DNA of 64,000 bases, from assembly GCF_009208105.1 (NCBI RefSeq), contig NZ_WFKL01000001.1:4836001-4900000 (forward strand), written 5' to 3'. Position numbers and translations under genes: made by a program. This DNA is from Rouxiella sp. S1S-2 (GTDB taxonomy: Bacteria > Pseudomonadota > Gammaproteobacteria > Enterobacterales > Enterobacteriaceae). The notes beneath the pieces are model-generated. The model searched no databases, was not told the DNA's origin, and worked only from the letters and a program-made list of their open reading frames with translations. Position 1 is the first letter of the stretch. The number at the start of each line of letters is the position of its first letter. This document shows, piece after piece, positions 29,290 to 37,757 of this stretch.

Positions 29290-30101
29290 GGCACGTTGTC
29301 CTTATAAATACTATTTTCGCAGTAGGCAATCCAAAACTTGGGGCCATTCGATGCGATATAAACGTTCGTGGTGACAGGCATGACCTTGTGCTCAATACGT
29401 TGCCACAGCAGTTCAGATATTTTAGCCGTCGGGCTAGTGTAGTAACTCACCCGATCGATTTTTTTAATTTTAGTGAAATACTCATCCCCGTGATATCCCA
29501 TTGAAAAAAACAAAACAAACAAAAAAGAAAACAAAAAGACTATGCCTGACACTGTGTGTGAAACTTTAATTAATTGAAATTCTCGTGAATGCTTTAACAA
29601 GCCAAATAATGAGCCTGAATCTGATTTTTTATGATGTTCTGTTTGGGAAAACGGCATAACAAGGCGCCTAACCTCTACGTGTTCAATTTCTTGCTGCCGT
29701 TGATTACCCGAGTCCATCGCCCTGTGCGCATTACCATCGCGTAAACTCAGATTAATATCACATAACTCGGACTTTTCGTTTTCTTTAGGATCCGACTCCC
29801 TCACAAACACAATCCCATATCTTGAAATAGTCTTTAAGCAAGAGGGAGGTAGCCCTGCGGCAACAAACTTTCTTCGCAGCATTTTTACCAATTGGTGATA
29901 GCTTGACTCGCTAACAATCACCCCCTGCTGATGCCAGATTTCTTCAATGAGAGTGTCCTTTTTACCACGCCCGTCTAATATTATTCCAAGCATCTTTTTC
30001 TCATTGGGCGTGAGATGTATTTCTCCAGCAGGGTACTCCAGGCACGAATATACCGAATTATAATAAATCCCTTCTCGCAAGGGCACTTTATTACTTCCCA
30101 T
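29259..30101 (-). CDS. MarT/CadC/ToxR-like membrane-bound transcriptional regulator
   Basis: 280 residues. The N-terminal winged-helix OmpR/PhoB-type domain spans about 20-105 (EIHLTPNEKKMLGIILDGRGKK, SESSYHQLVKMLRRKF, ISRYGIVFV). A polar linker leads to one transmembrane helix (GIVFLFSFLFVLFFSMGY, about 186-204) and a short periplasmic segment with two Cys residues. This is the CadC/ToxR/MarT architecture, where the DNA-binding domain acts while attached to the inner membrane. AAGGA precedes the ATG. It is translationally overlapped with the FidL-like gene. The signal and targets are unknown. Confidence 0.8.
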   Translation of the reverse strand: MGSNKVPLREGIYYNSVYSCLEYPAGEIHLTPNEKKMLGIILDGRGKKDTLIEEIWHQQGVIVSESSYHQLVKMLRRKFVAAGLPPSCLKTISRYGIVFVRESDPKENEKSELCDINLSLRDGNAHRAMDSGNQRQQEIEHVEVRRLVMPFSQTEHHKKSDSGSLFGLLKHSREFQLIKVSHTVSGIVFLFSFLFVLFFSMGYHGDEYFTKIKKIDRVSYYTSPTAKISELLWQRIEHKVMPVTTNVYIASNGPKFWIAYCENSIYKDNVPCTYEHFSAY

Positions 30102-30608
30102 AAAAATCCTTATCCAGTTTATCTACCAGAAGAGTGTGGTTTTCACCTAGATTAAGTTTTAAAAATTAAAGATACAACTAATTAACTCAAGTGATAAAAC
30201 CCTTCGAAACATAGCATACTCATCACTGGCTAACCATGAAAACTCATCACATACTCAGTTTTTTCTCATATAATAAATTTTATTGCAGTATATATTATCG
30301 ACATAAAACCGAAATAACTTCTTATGTTTTAAATAACCTCATGAGTAAAATCATAATAAAATAAATCAACTAATCATGGCTAGCTACGTAATTTATCACA
30401 TAAAAATACCTTGACTTTCAATCTAGTAAAAATCAAATACACTTCAAATTAAATTAACCATTTATCAGTACAATTAAGTTGCACTGAGTTATCAACGTAA
30501 AAAATACATTATGTCCTTCGGGTGAGAAAATTAACGAGATACCTCCCTGTTAACGGGAAGACAGAGACATTATCTGAAAAATTTGTGATAACTAAATGAA
30601 TAATCCTG
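30102..30608. other. AT-rich intergenic region, no gene seen
   Basis: About 500 bp of very AT-rich DNA upstream of the MarT-like gene and beyond the 3' end of ovoA. I see no open frame with a ribosome site, RNA gene or repeat. The MarT-like promoter must lie here. The composition suggests an H-NS-bound region, which is inference. Confidence 0.4.
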
Positions 30609-30643
30609 AAAAAGGCCAGCCTGATTCAAGCCACCAGGCTGGC
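30609..30643 (-). terminator. Intrinsic terminator of ovoA
   Basis: On the minus strand GCCAGCCTG and CAGGCTGGC form a perfect 9-bp stem around an 11-nt loop, followed by CTTTTTC, just beyond the ovoA stop. Confidence 0.8.
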
Positions 30644-30649
30644 ATCATG

Positions 30650-32791
30650 TTAACGCTTACGCCACACCGTTAATTGTGCAACCGTGTGTTGATGCTTTCT
30701 TGCTGTTTCACGAATAACAAACGGGATATCGAGTGGCGATTGAACTTCGTCAAAGTCAGCCGTCAACAGACGCTGCAGCGCCTGATAGCTGGTAAGAGCC
30801 TCGCCGTTTTCGCGCACTCCGCCAATCCAATTCTCTTTTGGGGTGAACTCTTCAAGCCAGGTATAAGGTGACGAAATCATCAGCACCCCACCTTTCGCAA
30901 CTCTGGTCGTGATGTCACGCAGAAAACGTTGAGGTTCACGCAGGCGATCGATTAAATTAGATGCCAGCACCAAATCATAAGTCTCCTGCTGAGGTTTAAG
31001 ATTACAAGCATCCCCCTGAACAAAACTTACCCGTGCGGCCTGCTCGGGCGTAATACCAATCGCCTGCAGGCTGGCCTGACAATACTCGACCAGCTCGCCC
31101 TCTTCAGGCATCAGGTAACGACGCTCTTCGCCCCTTACCAATGACAAAGCAACATCGATAAACCGGGCTGAGTAATCCATACCGGTAACCTTGTCGAAAG
31201 TGCGTGCCAATTCAAAACTCGCTCGCCCGGTTGCGCAGCCAATATCCAGAGCATTACCCCGTTTTTCGACCACCTGCTCTGCAATATCTACCAGCGCTCG
31301 CGCATAGTTATCCACGTTGAAATAATGGGGTCCATACTGGAAATCAAGATACTGCGACACTAGAAGGTCTGTCTCATAAGGATTCACGGTAAGCATTTCC
31401 TGATGCGTTGAAACAACATAGCGGAAGCCGGCATGCTGGAAAAAGTGACGTCGGAAAGCATAACGCGCTGACTTAAGCGCCTCATTACCGGTTGAGATCC
31501 AACTGCCGCCCTTAATAATGGCGTGCTTGCCGTCAAAGGTCGGCGTTGAGAAATCGTCGTAGAGTGGGTGGATCTTGAATCCTTCAAATCCGCTAATCGG
31601 CGTGGTGGTCCACTGCCAAACATTACCCACAATATCGTAAAAGTCACCCTGTGCGAATCGATCCACCGGGCAGCTCGACGCCCACCATTCTAGGTTCACG
31701 TTACCCGGCGCCTGCGCCCAGTTAGGCTGATCGTCTTCGACCTGTTCGCGCAGTACGTACCACTCAGCCTCAGTCGGCAACTGAATTGATTTACCCGTGT
31801 CATCGGCTTTCCAGCGACAAAAAGCAGACGCCTCCAACTGGTTAACCTCAGCGGGCCAATCCCACGGCATTGCCACCTCTTCCGTCATCAATCTCAGTTT
31901 AAGCCCGGCAGGCTTACTCACCGCGCCCACCCAAAATGTTGGCATCTCTGCGTTGGAAAACCTGAGCCAACCCTGACCTTCTTCATCCCACCATTGTGGA
32001 TTCTGATAACCACCGGCCTGAACAAACTCATAAAACTCAGCATTGCTGACGAGCATTTTGCTGGCCTTAAAGGCACTCACGCGGCACTCAAAACGACCAT
32101 ACTCATTGTCCCAGCCGTAAGTATCATCGGACTTACCTAAACTCACCGTACTTTCAGGCAAAGATACCAAGCTATTTTCCGGTGCGGCGGTACGATCATT
32201 ACGCGCACGCTGACAGGCTGGCCAGTGCGGCTGCGGCGTAAGCCACTCCACCGGTAACTGCCTCATCAATACGCTCGAGGTTTCAAGATGGATGCGCTCA
32301 TGCTCAATCCCCATCAAAATAACCCACGCAGGACTCTCCCAATCCAGCGGCAGCGTCAGCGGTATTTGCTTGATAAGATCAGTGACGCGCTGGCGAACCT
32401 TGCCGCGATAGTCACGTAATTCAGCTAAAGATGGCCAGGCGTAGTGGCTGGTATCCAAGTCGTCCCAGCTCATTTCATCTACGCCAATAGCTAGCATTGC
32501 TTCAATATCTGAGTCGACACGTTCTTCGATAAGACCTGCCGCCATCAGCTTATTAATATAAAAAGTCGCGGTATGGCCGAAGTAGAAAATCAGCGGATGA
32601 CGCAGTGAAATTGCTTTGGTGAAGTAAGCGCGCTCATCCGACAGGCAGTCGAACAGGCTCTCATAGAGATCCCAAGTCTGGTTAAAATAGTTAAGAATTT
32701 CATCACGTTTCTTTTCAACGTCATCACCGCTCAGCAGTAAGGTACGTGTCGGTTTCGCCAACCCCGAGCTGACCGTGTTGTTGCTCGCCAT
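30650..32791 (-). CDS. ovoA: OvoA, 5-histidylcysteine sulfoxide synthase / ovothiol N-methyltransferase
   Basis: 713 residues with three domains. The N-terminal DinB-like iron domain carries HERIHLETSS (His-X3-His-X-Glu, the iron ligands) near 180. An FGE-sulfatase-type domain (about 210-460) has YGWDNEYGRFECRV, LPTEAEWYVL, DIVGNVWQWTTTP and KGGSWISTG. The C-terminal SAM methyltransferase (about 480-713) has ALDIGCATGRASFELA and QGDACNL. This fused architecture is that of OvoA, which couples cysteine and histidine with oxygen at non-haem iron and then methylates the imidazole to make ovothiol A. It stands alone with its own terminator. Confidence 0.93.
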   Translation of the reverse strand: MASNNTVSSGLAKPTRTLLLSGDDVEKKRDEILNYFNQTWDLYESLFDCLSDERAYFTKAISLRHPLIFYFGHTATFYINKLMAAGLIEERVDSDIEAMLAIGVDEMSWDDLDTSHYAWPSLAELRDYRGKVRQRVTDLIKQIPLTLPLDWESPAWVILMGIEHERIHLETSSVLMRQLPVEWLTPQPHWPACQRARNDRTAAPENSLVSLPESTVSLGKSDDTYGWDNEYGRFECRVSAFKASKMLVSNAEFYEFVQAGGYQNPQWWDEEGQGWLRFSNAEMPTFWVGAVSKPAGLKLRLMTEEVAMPWDWPAEVNQLEASAFCRWKADDTGKSIQLPTEAEWYVLREQVEDDQPNWAQAPGNVNLEWWASSCPVDRFAQGDFYDIVGNVWQWTTTPISGFEGFKIHPLYDDFSTPTFDGKHAIIKGGSWISTGNEALKSARYAFRRHFFQHAGFRYVVSTHQEMLTVNPYETDLLVSQYLDFQYGPHYFNVDNYARALVDIAEQVVEKRGNALDIGCATGRASFELARTFDKVTGMDYSARFIDVALSLVRGEERRYLMPEEGELVEYCQASLQAIGITPEQAARVSFVQGDACNLKPQQETYDLVLASNLIDRLREPQRFLRDITTRVAKGGVLMISSPYTWLEEFTPKENWIGGVRENGEALTSYQALQRLLTADFDEVQSPLDIPFVIRETARKHQHTVAQLTVWRKR

Positions 32792-33336
32792 CGTTATTCT
32801 TTGCCTCTGTTTTTTTTACTCGAATAGAGATAAGTGTAGCAGGCTGAAAAATCAGTTATGCCTAAACCTTCTAACGTTATGTGCCTGAGAGCAGTAGTCA
32901 TTGGAAGTCTTTTTTTGCCATAGTGAGTAAAATCAACAGGCTGGGCAGGGATAAATTTTGTGAATGGAAATGTTTGGATACGAGATCAATTGTTGACTGC
33001 TTTTACATTCTATATCGAAATCCAGTTTGCCAAGCTTCAAAACGATAGGGCTACCTGAGTCCTTTGATGAGAACGCGATGACCCAGCAGGTATAGAGGTG
33101 TTGTTTGCGAATTCAACCTATGTGAGTGACTTAAGGTTTTGTTGAGTTCCGCTAAAAAATTCAATGCTAATTCAAGTAGCCCTATACATAATTAAATAAA
33201 CTTTTAAAAATTATATTTAAAAAACTTATTTGTAAAAATAACTATAAAAATAAAAATCATCAATTTCATACTGATAACACATACTGTTTATTTAGTTAAA
33301 TCTGTCGATATTGATTAATTCCAACGAAGGAATATT
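32792..33336. other. Intergenic region upstream of ovoA, no gene seen
   Basis: About 545 bp, becoming very AT-rich after 33170. It should hold the ovoA promoter on the minus strand. No convincing coding frame, RNA gene or repeat was recognised. Confidence 0.4.
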
Positions 33337-33411
33337 ATGACACAACAAGTCAGCCATCTAGTGTTATTTGTAGTGAGTGTGCTTTCATTTAAGTCCCTAG
33401 CGTGTCTATAA
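33337..33411 (+). CDS. Possible 24-residue hydrophobic small protein
   Basis: ATG at 33337 has GAAGGA 5-8 nt upstream and starts a 24-codon frame, MTQQVSHLVLFVVSVLSFKS then LACL and a stop. It looks like a truncated signal peptide. An imperfect hairpin (AAAAACG...CGTTTTT, about 33413-33447) follows. It could be a leader peptide, a real small membrane protein, or a decayed gene start. Only the ribosome site and hydrophobicity support it. Confidence 0.25.
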   Translation: MTQQVSHLVLFVVSVLSFKSLACL

Positions 33412-33720
33412 TGAAAAACGTCCCTTATGCCGTAAAAAACGTTTTTAATCAAAAGAAATAAAACTAATTATGACTAACAGCTTACAGAATAATATTAATA
33501 AAACATGCGCAAATAGTAAACTCGATTTAAATATTAGATAAAAATAGAGATATTGTAATTAGTACACCAATAATGAACATGGGGGATTAAAGCAACGCAA
33601 AAATTGGCTAGTAAGCTCCACGGCCTGGACAAAAGAGTGAGTGAACAATGTAAATATCAAATTAGACCGTTTTAAATTTATACTGAAACATAAAAAAAGT
33701 GTCAACTTCTAAATCCGTTC
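33412..33720. other. Intergenic region before the phosphoethanolamine transferase gene
   Basis: About 310 bp, AT-rich. It contains the AAAAACG/CGTTTTT inverted repeat near 33413-33447 and nothing else recognisable. The promoter of the downstream transferase is presumably here. Confidence 0.35.
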
Positions 33721-35382
33721 GTGTGGCTATGGATCAATCTAATGATTATTTTTGGAGGGAAAAGCCAGCTTATTTCCAGTAAACAGTTGATAAAGTTAAT
33801 GGATAAAATACTGCCTTCTTCCATACCAAGTTTCGCTTCAAATTTTAAATGCTTTATAATAATAGAAAATTTATACCTAATGTTATTCACATTGTTCCTG
33901 CATTTTTCACTGGGGTACCCATATAAGTTAATCTATGTCTTTTCAGCTTTATCGGGATTATTATTGCTAAGACATATAATGAAATTTTTGTACCGAAGTA
34001 TAGTCGTTATATTTACCCTGCTGGGTGCACTTTATGCGCCGGTCGGGATTAACTACGGCTACCCGGATGATAATGTCATCGGCTCCCTTATGTACACCAA
34101 CGCAAACGAAGCCTATGAGTTTTTAGGTAACATCCCGGAGACTACCTGGTTACTTTCCGCGTCGATCATCTTTTTCGGAATCGCGACTGTTGGGTCATCA
34201 TTTTACCAGCATAAAAACGCACCCAGAGAACGCGGCATTTACGCTTTTCTTCTGGTATTTTTCGCCGCCTCTACACTATGGTCCTCAATAAGACAGGGCC
34301 AACTGCTAAGCAGCGGATTACCTGAAATACGCTTTATTAATGATATCTATACATCTTACCTGGTGGTTCGTAATAACAACCAATATTTTGCCAGCATAAT
34401 GACCACCAGCAGCATCTGGAAGCCGGTCTCTTTGCTCGGGCAGCATAAGACTTATATTCTGGTTATAGGAGAAAGCGTACGTCGAGATTATCTTCACGCC
34501 TTCGACGGAAAATACCGCAACACACCTTGGCTTGATAATGTCCCAGCTACGTTGTTTACTCAGTATATCTCTGCTGGGCCGTCCACCGTGCTTTCCCTCA
34601 CAAACACTCTTGCGCGCAAACGAGGAAATGTGGCTGAACTAAATAACAATATAGTGGCATTGGCTTCCCAGGCTGGATTTGAAACATGGTGGTTGTCAAA
34701 CCAAGGAAGAAAAGGACATTTCGACTCACCCGTGGCATTGATTGGAGAAAGCGCCGATCACCGTTATTTCACTAAATCAGCGAGTTCGGACGACCGGACG
34801 TACTCCCCAGATGATCAACTCCTGCCCCAGCTCGATAGCGCACTCAAAGTGGGCCAAGGCAAAAAACTTATCGTAATGCATCTGATGGGATCACACCCTC
34901 AGGCTTGTGTGAGAACGCAAGGTCAGTATGATACTGATGTAGGTGCGAGAGAACTATCTTGTTATATCAAATCTATTGCGCTCACAGACCAACTTCTAAG
35001 AAAGATCCACCTCATGGCTGAGCGTGATGGTGGTGACTGGTCAATTATGTATTTTTCTGACCACGGGTTGTCATACATTAACAAAGATACTTCAGGTGCT
35101 TACCTGACTCACGGTGATAAAACTCGCGAGAATTATGAGGTTCCATTTTTTATCGTCGATAAGAATCAAAAAGAACGAGTCACTATCTCAATACAACGCA
35201 GTGGATTACGCTTTCTGGAAACATTTTCTCAGTGGCTGAAAATTACTGATCCAGAAATAATGCAAAGCTGTGACATATTTTCTGCCAAAGACTGCGGTCC
35301 TGACAATCAGGTTCTAAATTTCCAGGGTCAACCGGTGAACTACGATGAATTACCCTCAGTTAAATCTCATCAAACATTCTGA
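33721..35382 (+). CDS. Phosphoethanolamine transferase (EptA/CptA/sulfatase-like family)
   Basis: Up to 553 residues. The N-terminal half has about four to five membrane helices (CFIIIENLYLMLFTLFLHF, LIYVFSALSGLLLL, SIVVIFTLLGALYAPVG, WLLSASIIFFGIATVG, GIYAFLLVFFAAST). The C-terminal periplasmic alkaline-phosphatase-fold domain has VIGESVRRDYLHAFDG, the likely nucleophile Thr in GPSTVLSLTN, and the zinc-site motif FSDHGLS followed by THGD. Such enzymes move phosphoethanolamine from phosphatidylethanolamine to lipid A, LPS core or periplasmic glucans; the acceptor here is unknown. The start is uncertain: the GTG at 33721 lacks a ribosome site and ATG 33799 is an alternative. It is the last chromosomal gene before the island junction. 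Confidence 0.85.
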   Translation: MWLWINLMIIFGGKSQLISSKQLIKLMDKILPSSIPSFASNFKCFIIIENLYLMLFTLFLHFSLGYPYKLIYVFSALSGLLLLRHIMKFLYRSIVVIFTLLGALYAPVGINYGYPDDNVIGSLMYTNANEAYEFLGNIPETTWLLSASIIFFGIATVGSSFYQHKNAPRERGIYAFLLVFFAASTLWSSIRQGQLLSSGLPEIRFINDIYTSYLVVRNNNQYFASIMTTSSIWKPVSLLGQHKTYILVIGESVRRDYLHAFDGKYRNTPWLDNVPATLFTQYISAGPSTVLSLTNTLARKRGNVAELNNNIVALASQAGFETWWLSNQGRKGHFDSPVALIGESADHRYFTKSASSDDRTYSPDDQLLPQLDSALKVGQGKKLIVMHLMGSHPQACVRTQGQYDTDVGARELSCYIKSIALTDQLLRKIHLMAERDGGDWSIMYFSDHGLSYINKDTSGAYLTHGDKTRENYEVPFFIVDKNQKERVTISIQRSGLRFLETFSQWLKITDPEIMQSCDIFSAKDCGPDNQVLNFQGQPVNYDELPSVKSHQTF

Positions 35383-35458
35383 TAAATGAAAAGTTGGCGA
35401 CTGGTGAATGGGCCATCTTATTGATGGCAATCAGCTTAGCTGAACCTGAATTTTCTTC

Positions 35459-35483
35459 AAAAAAAAGCCACCCGCAGGTGACT
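35459..35483 (-). terminator. Terminator next to the tRNA 3'-end remnant (original leuX terminator?)
   Basis: On the minus strand AGTCACCT and GGGTGGCT pair (one G-U) and are followed by eight T residues. It lies directly downstream, in tRNA sense, of the degenerate leuX 3' copy. It is therefore probably the original terminator of the tRNA gene, displaced by the island. Confidence 0.6.
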
Positions 35484-35491
35484 TTAATTTT

Positions 35492-35515
35492 CATACTAAT
35501 GGTGCGAAGGCCGGA
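35492..35515. repeat. Far attachment site (attR): degenerate copy of tRNA-Leu 3' end
   Basis: CATACTAATGGTGCGAAGG followed by CCGGA matches 62719-62743 except for one missing C. It includes the last 17 or so nucleotides of the tRNA-Leu(CAA) gene with CCA plus 8 nt of flank. Direct orientation and position at the edge of the island genes fit the second attachment site. Confidence 0.75.
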
Positions 35516-35641
35516 CTCGCCAAATTAACTTAACAATCTGAATTTTATGAAAATAAAAATATCAATAACGACTTTATATACTCACTTGTATACTCAATAA
35601 TTTTTTGTTCACGAATAATTAGAGGTGTCAAAGCGAGAAGG

Positions 35642-36574
35642 TTAATTTATCCAATCGTTAATACTACGACGTCGTACGTTTTTTTTCGGCATGATGATGG
35701 GTTGCCCCCAACTAAATATCGATGCGGACAAACGTATCTTTTCCCCATGAAAAATACATTTATACAAGCCAATTATCGACTTATGTAACGGAGGCTCAAG
35801 GTCCGCATTAAGTGGGTAGCCTTCAGGGTAAGCTCGGCGTTCGAACCAGTTAGCAATGCGGGATAACAGAAACATAAAAATCGCAGCAGCACCCAAAGCA
35901 AATGGAGTCGAATACCAACGGGAAACAGTATCGAAATCGTTCATGAAAACACGTAAGCCATACTCTTTTATGATCAGCGCACCTCCGATAAAAAATCCCG
36001 GTAACATATTTAGTACAAAGATAAGGGCCATCAATGAAGCCAGACGCTCAGGAACACTGGCTTTTACCTCAGCTGCAGTGTGATCGATCGGATGGCTCTG
36101 CCCGATAATGCGTCCACTTAGCTCAACATTGACGTAGGGGTCGCCTGTAACAAATAGCGGGATTACCAAATACTCCTCGGAATTGAGGCAATCGAAGTGT
36201 ATTTGCAGTTGCTGATCGTTAAGCTGCTGGCAGGAACAGTGCACCTCGTCTTCAATCGCCATAATACGACTACCAACAATTTTTGCCTTATTACTAACCT
36301 TAACGATAAGAGGAGAGGTTGGAAGAAAATCATTTTCCACTACAGGAAGCGTTCCCCGGTTCCAGAGTAATAATCCAATGACATAAATGCCTTTTTCCCG
36401 AGAGCCATCCTCTGTTGCGATATGGAAGGGAATATCTTCGGGCAACTCCGCAACAATTGCACGACCAATGAGCCGGGCTTCCAACTGACGCTCCGGGCGT
36501 ATATTTTTCTTCCCCAGTGTAAGGATAAGCCGTAAAAGTGAACTGAGCGGGGAAACAATCTCACCAAAAGACAT
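35642..36574 (-). CDS. Uncharacterised two-helix membrane protein at the island edge
   Basis: 310 residues from the ATG at 36574 (GGAGG 8 nt upstream). Not recognised. The first 190 residues are soluble, with a possible beta-rich domain (about 40-175, two CxC/Cys positions in HCSCQQL). Two membrane helices follow (LASLMALIFVLNMLPGFFIGGALI and FALGAAAIFMFLLSRIANWF), with a basic C-terminus ending KKNVRRRSINDWIN. It is the last gene before attR and on the same strand as the backbone genes. Confidence 0.7.
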   Translation of the reverse strand: MSFGEIVSPLSSLLRLILTLGKKNIRPERQLEARLIGRAIVAELPEDIPFHIATEDGSREKGIYVIGLLLWNRGTLPVVENDFLPTSPLIVKVSNKAKIVGSRIMAIEDEVHCSCQQLNDQQLQIHFDCLNSEEYLVIPLFVTGDPYVNVELSGRIIGQSHPIDHTAAEVKASVPERLASLMALIFVLNMLPGFFIGGALIIKEYGLRVFMNDFDTVSRWYSTPFALGAAAIFMFLLSRIANWFERRAYPEGYPLNADLEPPLHKSIIGLYKCIFHGEKIRLSASIFSWGQPIIMPKKNVRRRSINDWIN

Positions 36575-36683
36575 TAAACCAACCTCCACTATTTAATCCC
36601 ACTCAGAGTAAATAATTCGCAAGCTGATAACAATAGAAAAGTCCAGAGAGGGCAGTCCTGCGAGGCTCTGGATGGAAAAATGA

Positions 36684-36848
36684 TCAGCTCGGTGCCTGCA
36701 GGAGTAACCAGTCCCTGACGTCGTGGCGGGAGGTAAATGGTACGCCGGGTTCGCGCGACTGTCGCTCCAGCAGGGTTATTGCCTTACGGATGGTGTGCTG
36801 TGCGGATGCCGGTAATTCGGCGGCAAACAGCGGTAACTGTGTTCCCAT
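36684..36848 (-). CDS. Short protein resembling the N-terminus of RadC/YeeS-like (JAB domain) proteins
   Basis: 54 residues from the ATG at 36848 (GAGGATCC upstream): helical, with AITLLERQSREPGVPFTSRH then DVRDWLLLQ. This is the helical N-terminal region seen before the JAB metalloprotease-like domain of YeeS-type proteins in CP4 islands. The sequence stops right there (APS, stop), and the metal-binding part is not found downstream. Either a truncated remnant or a stand-alone short version. It follows the antirestriction gene by 10 bp, the place radC usually has in such islands. Confidence 0.55.
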   Translation of the reverse strand: MGTQLPLFAAELPASAQHTIRKAITLLERQSREPGVPFTSRHDVRDWLLLQAPS

Positions 36849-36858
36849 AGCGGGATCC

Positions 36859-37323
36859 TCAGTCGATAATGTGCATGATAGCACTGCATTCCGCGTGGTT
36901 GAGTGCGTAATCCCGCAAACGGTAATAGTGCTCCGTCATAGCATCACACTCCGTACGACAGGCATGGTGGCTGTAAGCGATAAGACAGACGGCGATACCT
37001 GCAGCCTCTGGACTCATGTCGGCACCGTTGCCATTCATGCTGTTGAACAGATTCCATTTATCACCACTGCCGTCATCCGGTTCTGGGGCCATAAAGGCTC
37101 CACAGTTGCTCAGCGTATAAAACTGCCAGATACCGCCGCTGTAGTCTGCACAGAAGCGATCCATCCAGGCAAAGACTGTGGGTTCAAGGATTATCCATTG
37201 TGGGATGTTGCCAAAGTGCTGTGGCCAGAAGTTAATTCGCTGTTCGTCGGGTACCAGCGTGGCACTGAGGGTGAAGTGCGGTTCGTTAGCGGGAACAAAC
37301 TCGTACTGTGTCTGTGTTGTCAT
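36859..37323 (-). CDS. ArdB/YfjX-family antirestriction protein
   Basis: 154 residues: TTQTQYEFVPANEPHFTLSA, RINFWPQHFGNIPQWI, FCADYSGGIWQFYTLSN, GAFMAPE, MNGNGADMSPEAAGI and AYSHHACR are the hallmarks of the ArdB/KlcA/YfjX/YkfB family. ArdB proteins protect incoming DNA from type I restriction without resembling DNA. GGAG precedes the ATG. It sits in the backbone block, while the same element carries a type I restriction system of its own. Confidence 0.93.
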   Translation of the reverse strand: MTTQTQYEFVPANEPHFTLSATLVPDEQRINFWPQHFGNIPQWIILEPTVFAWMDRFCADYSGGIWQFYTLSNCGAFMAPEPDDGSGDKWNLFNSMNGNGADMSPEAAGIAVCLIAYSHHACRTECDAMTEHYYRLRDYALNHAECSAIMHIID

Positions 37324-37418
37324 AGGGTTTCTCCGTCAATAAAAAACGCCAGCGGCGATGGCTGGCGTATGGGATGGGGTAATCAGGGTATGAAATGTAT
37401 GCAGGTAAATGACTGCAG

Positions 37419-37658
37419 TCAGTCGGTGGATAATGCTCTGCAAATGCCATCCTGCCCGATATACCGGTTGAGGGCCGTACCGGCATCCGGTTCAAAGTTC
37501 CACGCCCGCCAGACCATCCGGCCTTCGGGGTCGCGAACCACCAGACGGAAGTGGCTGCCCTGGTCGTCTTCAATGGCAATGTTGTGATACCGGTGGGTAA
37601 CAGCTTCGGCCTGCTGGCGAGTGAATGAACCCGACGGCAGTAATTGAGATTCGGGCAT
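37419..37658 (-). CDS. DUF905 family protein (YkfF-like)
   Basis: 79 residues: [37 protein letters not shown] and [13 protein letters not shown] are typical of the DUF905 proteins found next to yfjX-type genes in CP4 islands. AAGGTACACCGG precedes the ATG. Function unknown. Confidence 0.85.
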   Translation of the reverse strand: MPESQLLPSGSFTRQQAEAVTHRYHNIAIEDDQGSHFRLVVRDPEGRMVWRAWNFEPDAGTALNRYIGQDGICRALSTD

Positions 37659-37757
37659 CCGGTGTACCTTAAAAGCAAAATCCCCTGTCGCAAAAGCGAC
37701 AGGGGACTGAAAGAGAGGAAGGAAAAATAGGGTATGTTTCGTGTCGTAACGATAACA

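Noticed and set aside
33721..35382. Calling the phosphoethanolamine transferase an mcr-type colistin-resistance gene
   Set aside because: Only the general sulfatase/transferase motifs are visible; nothing in the sequence separates lipid A from LPS-core or glucan modifying members, and it sits in a chromosomal context outside the island.
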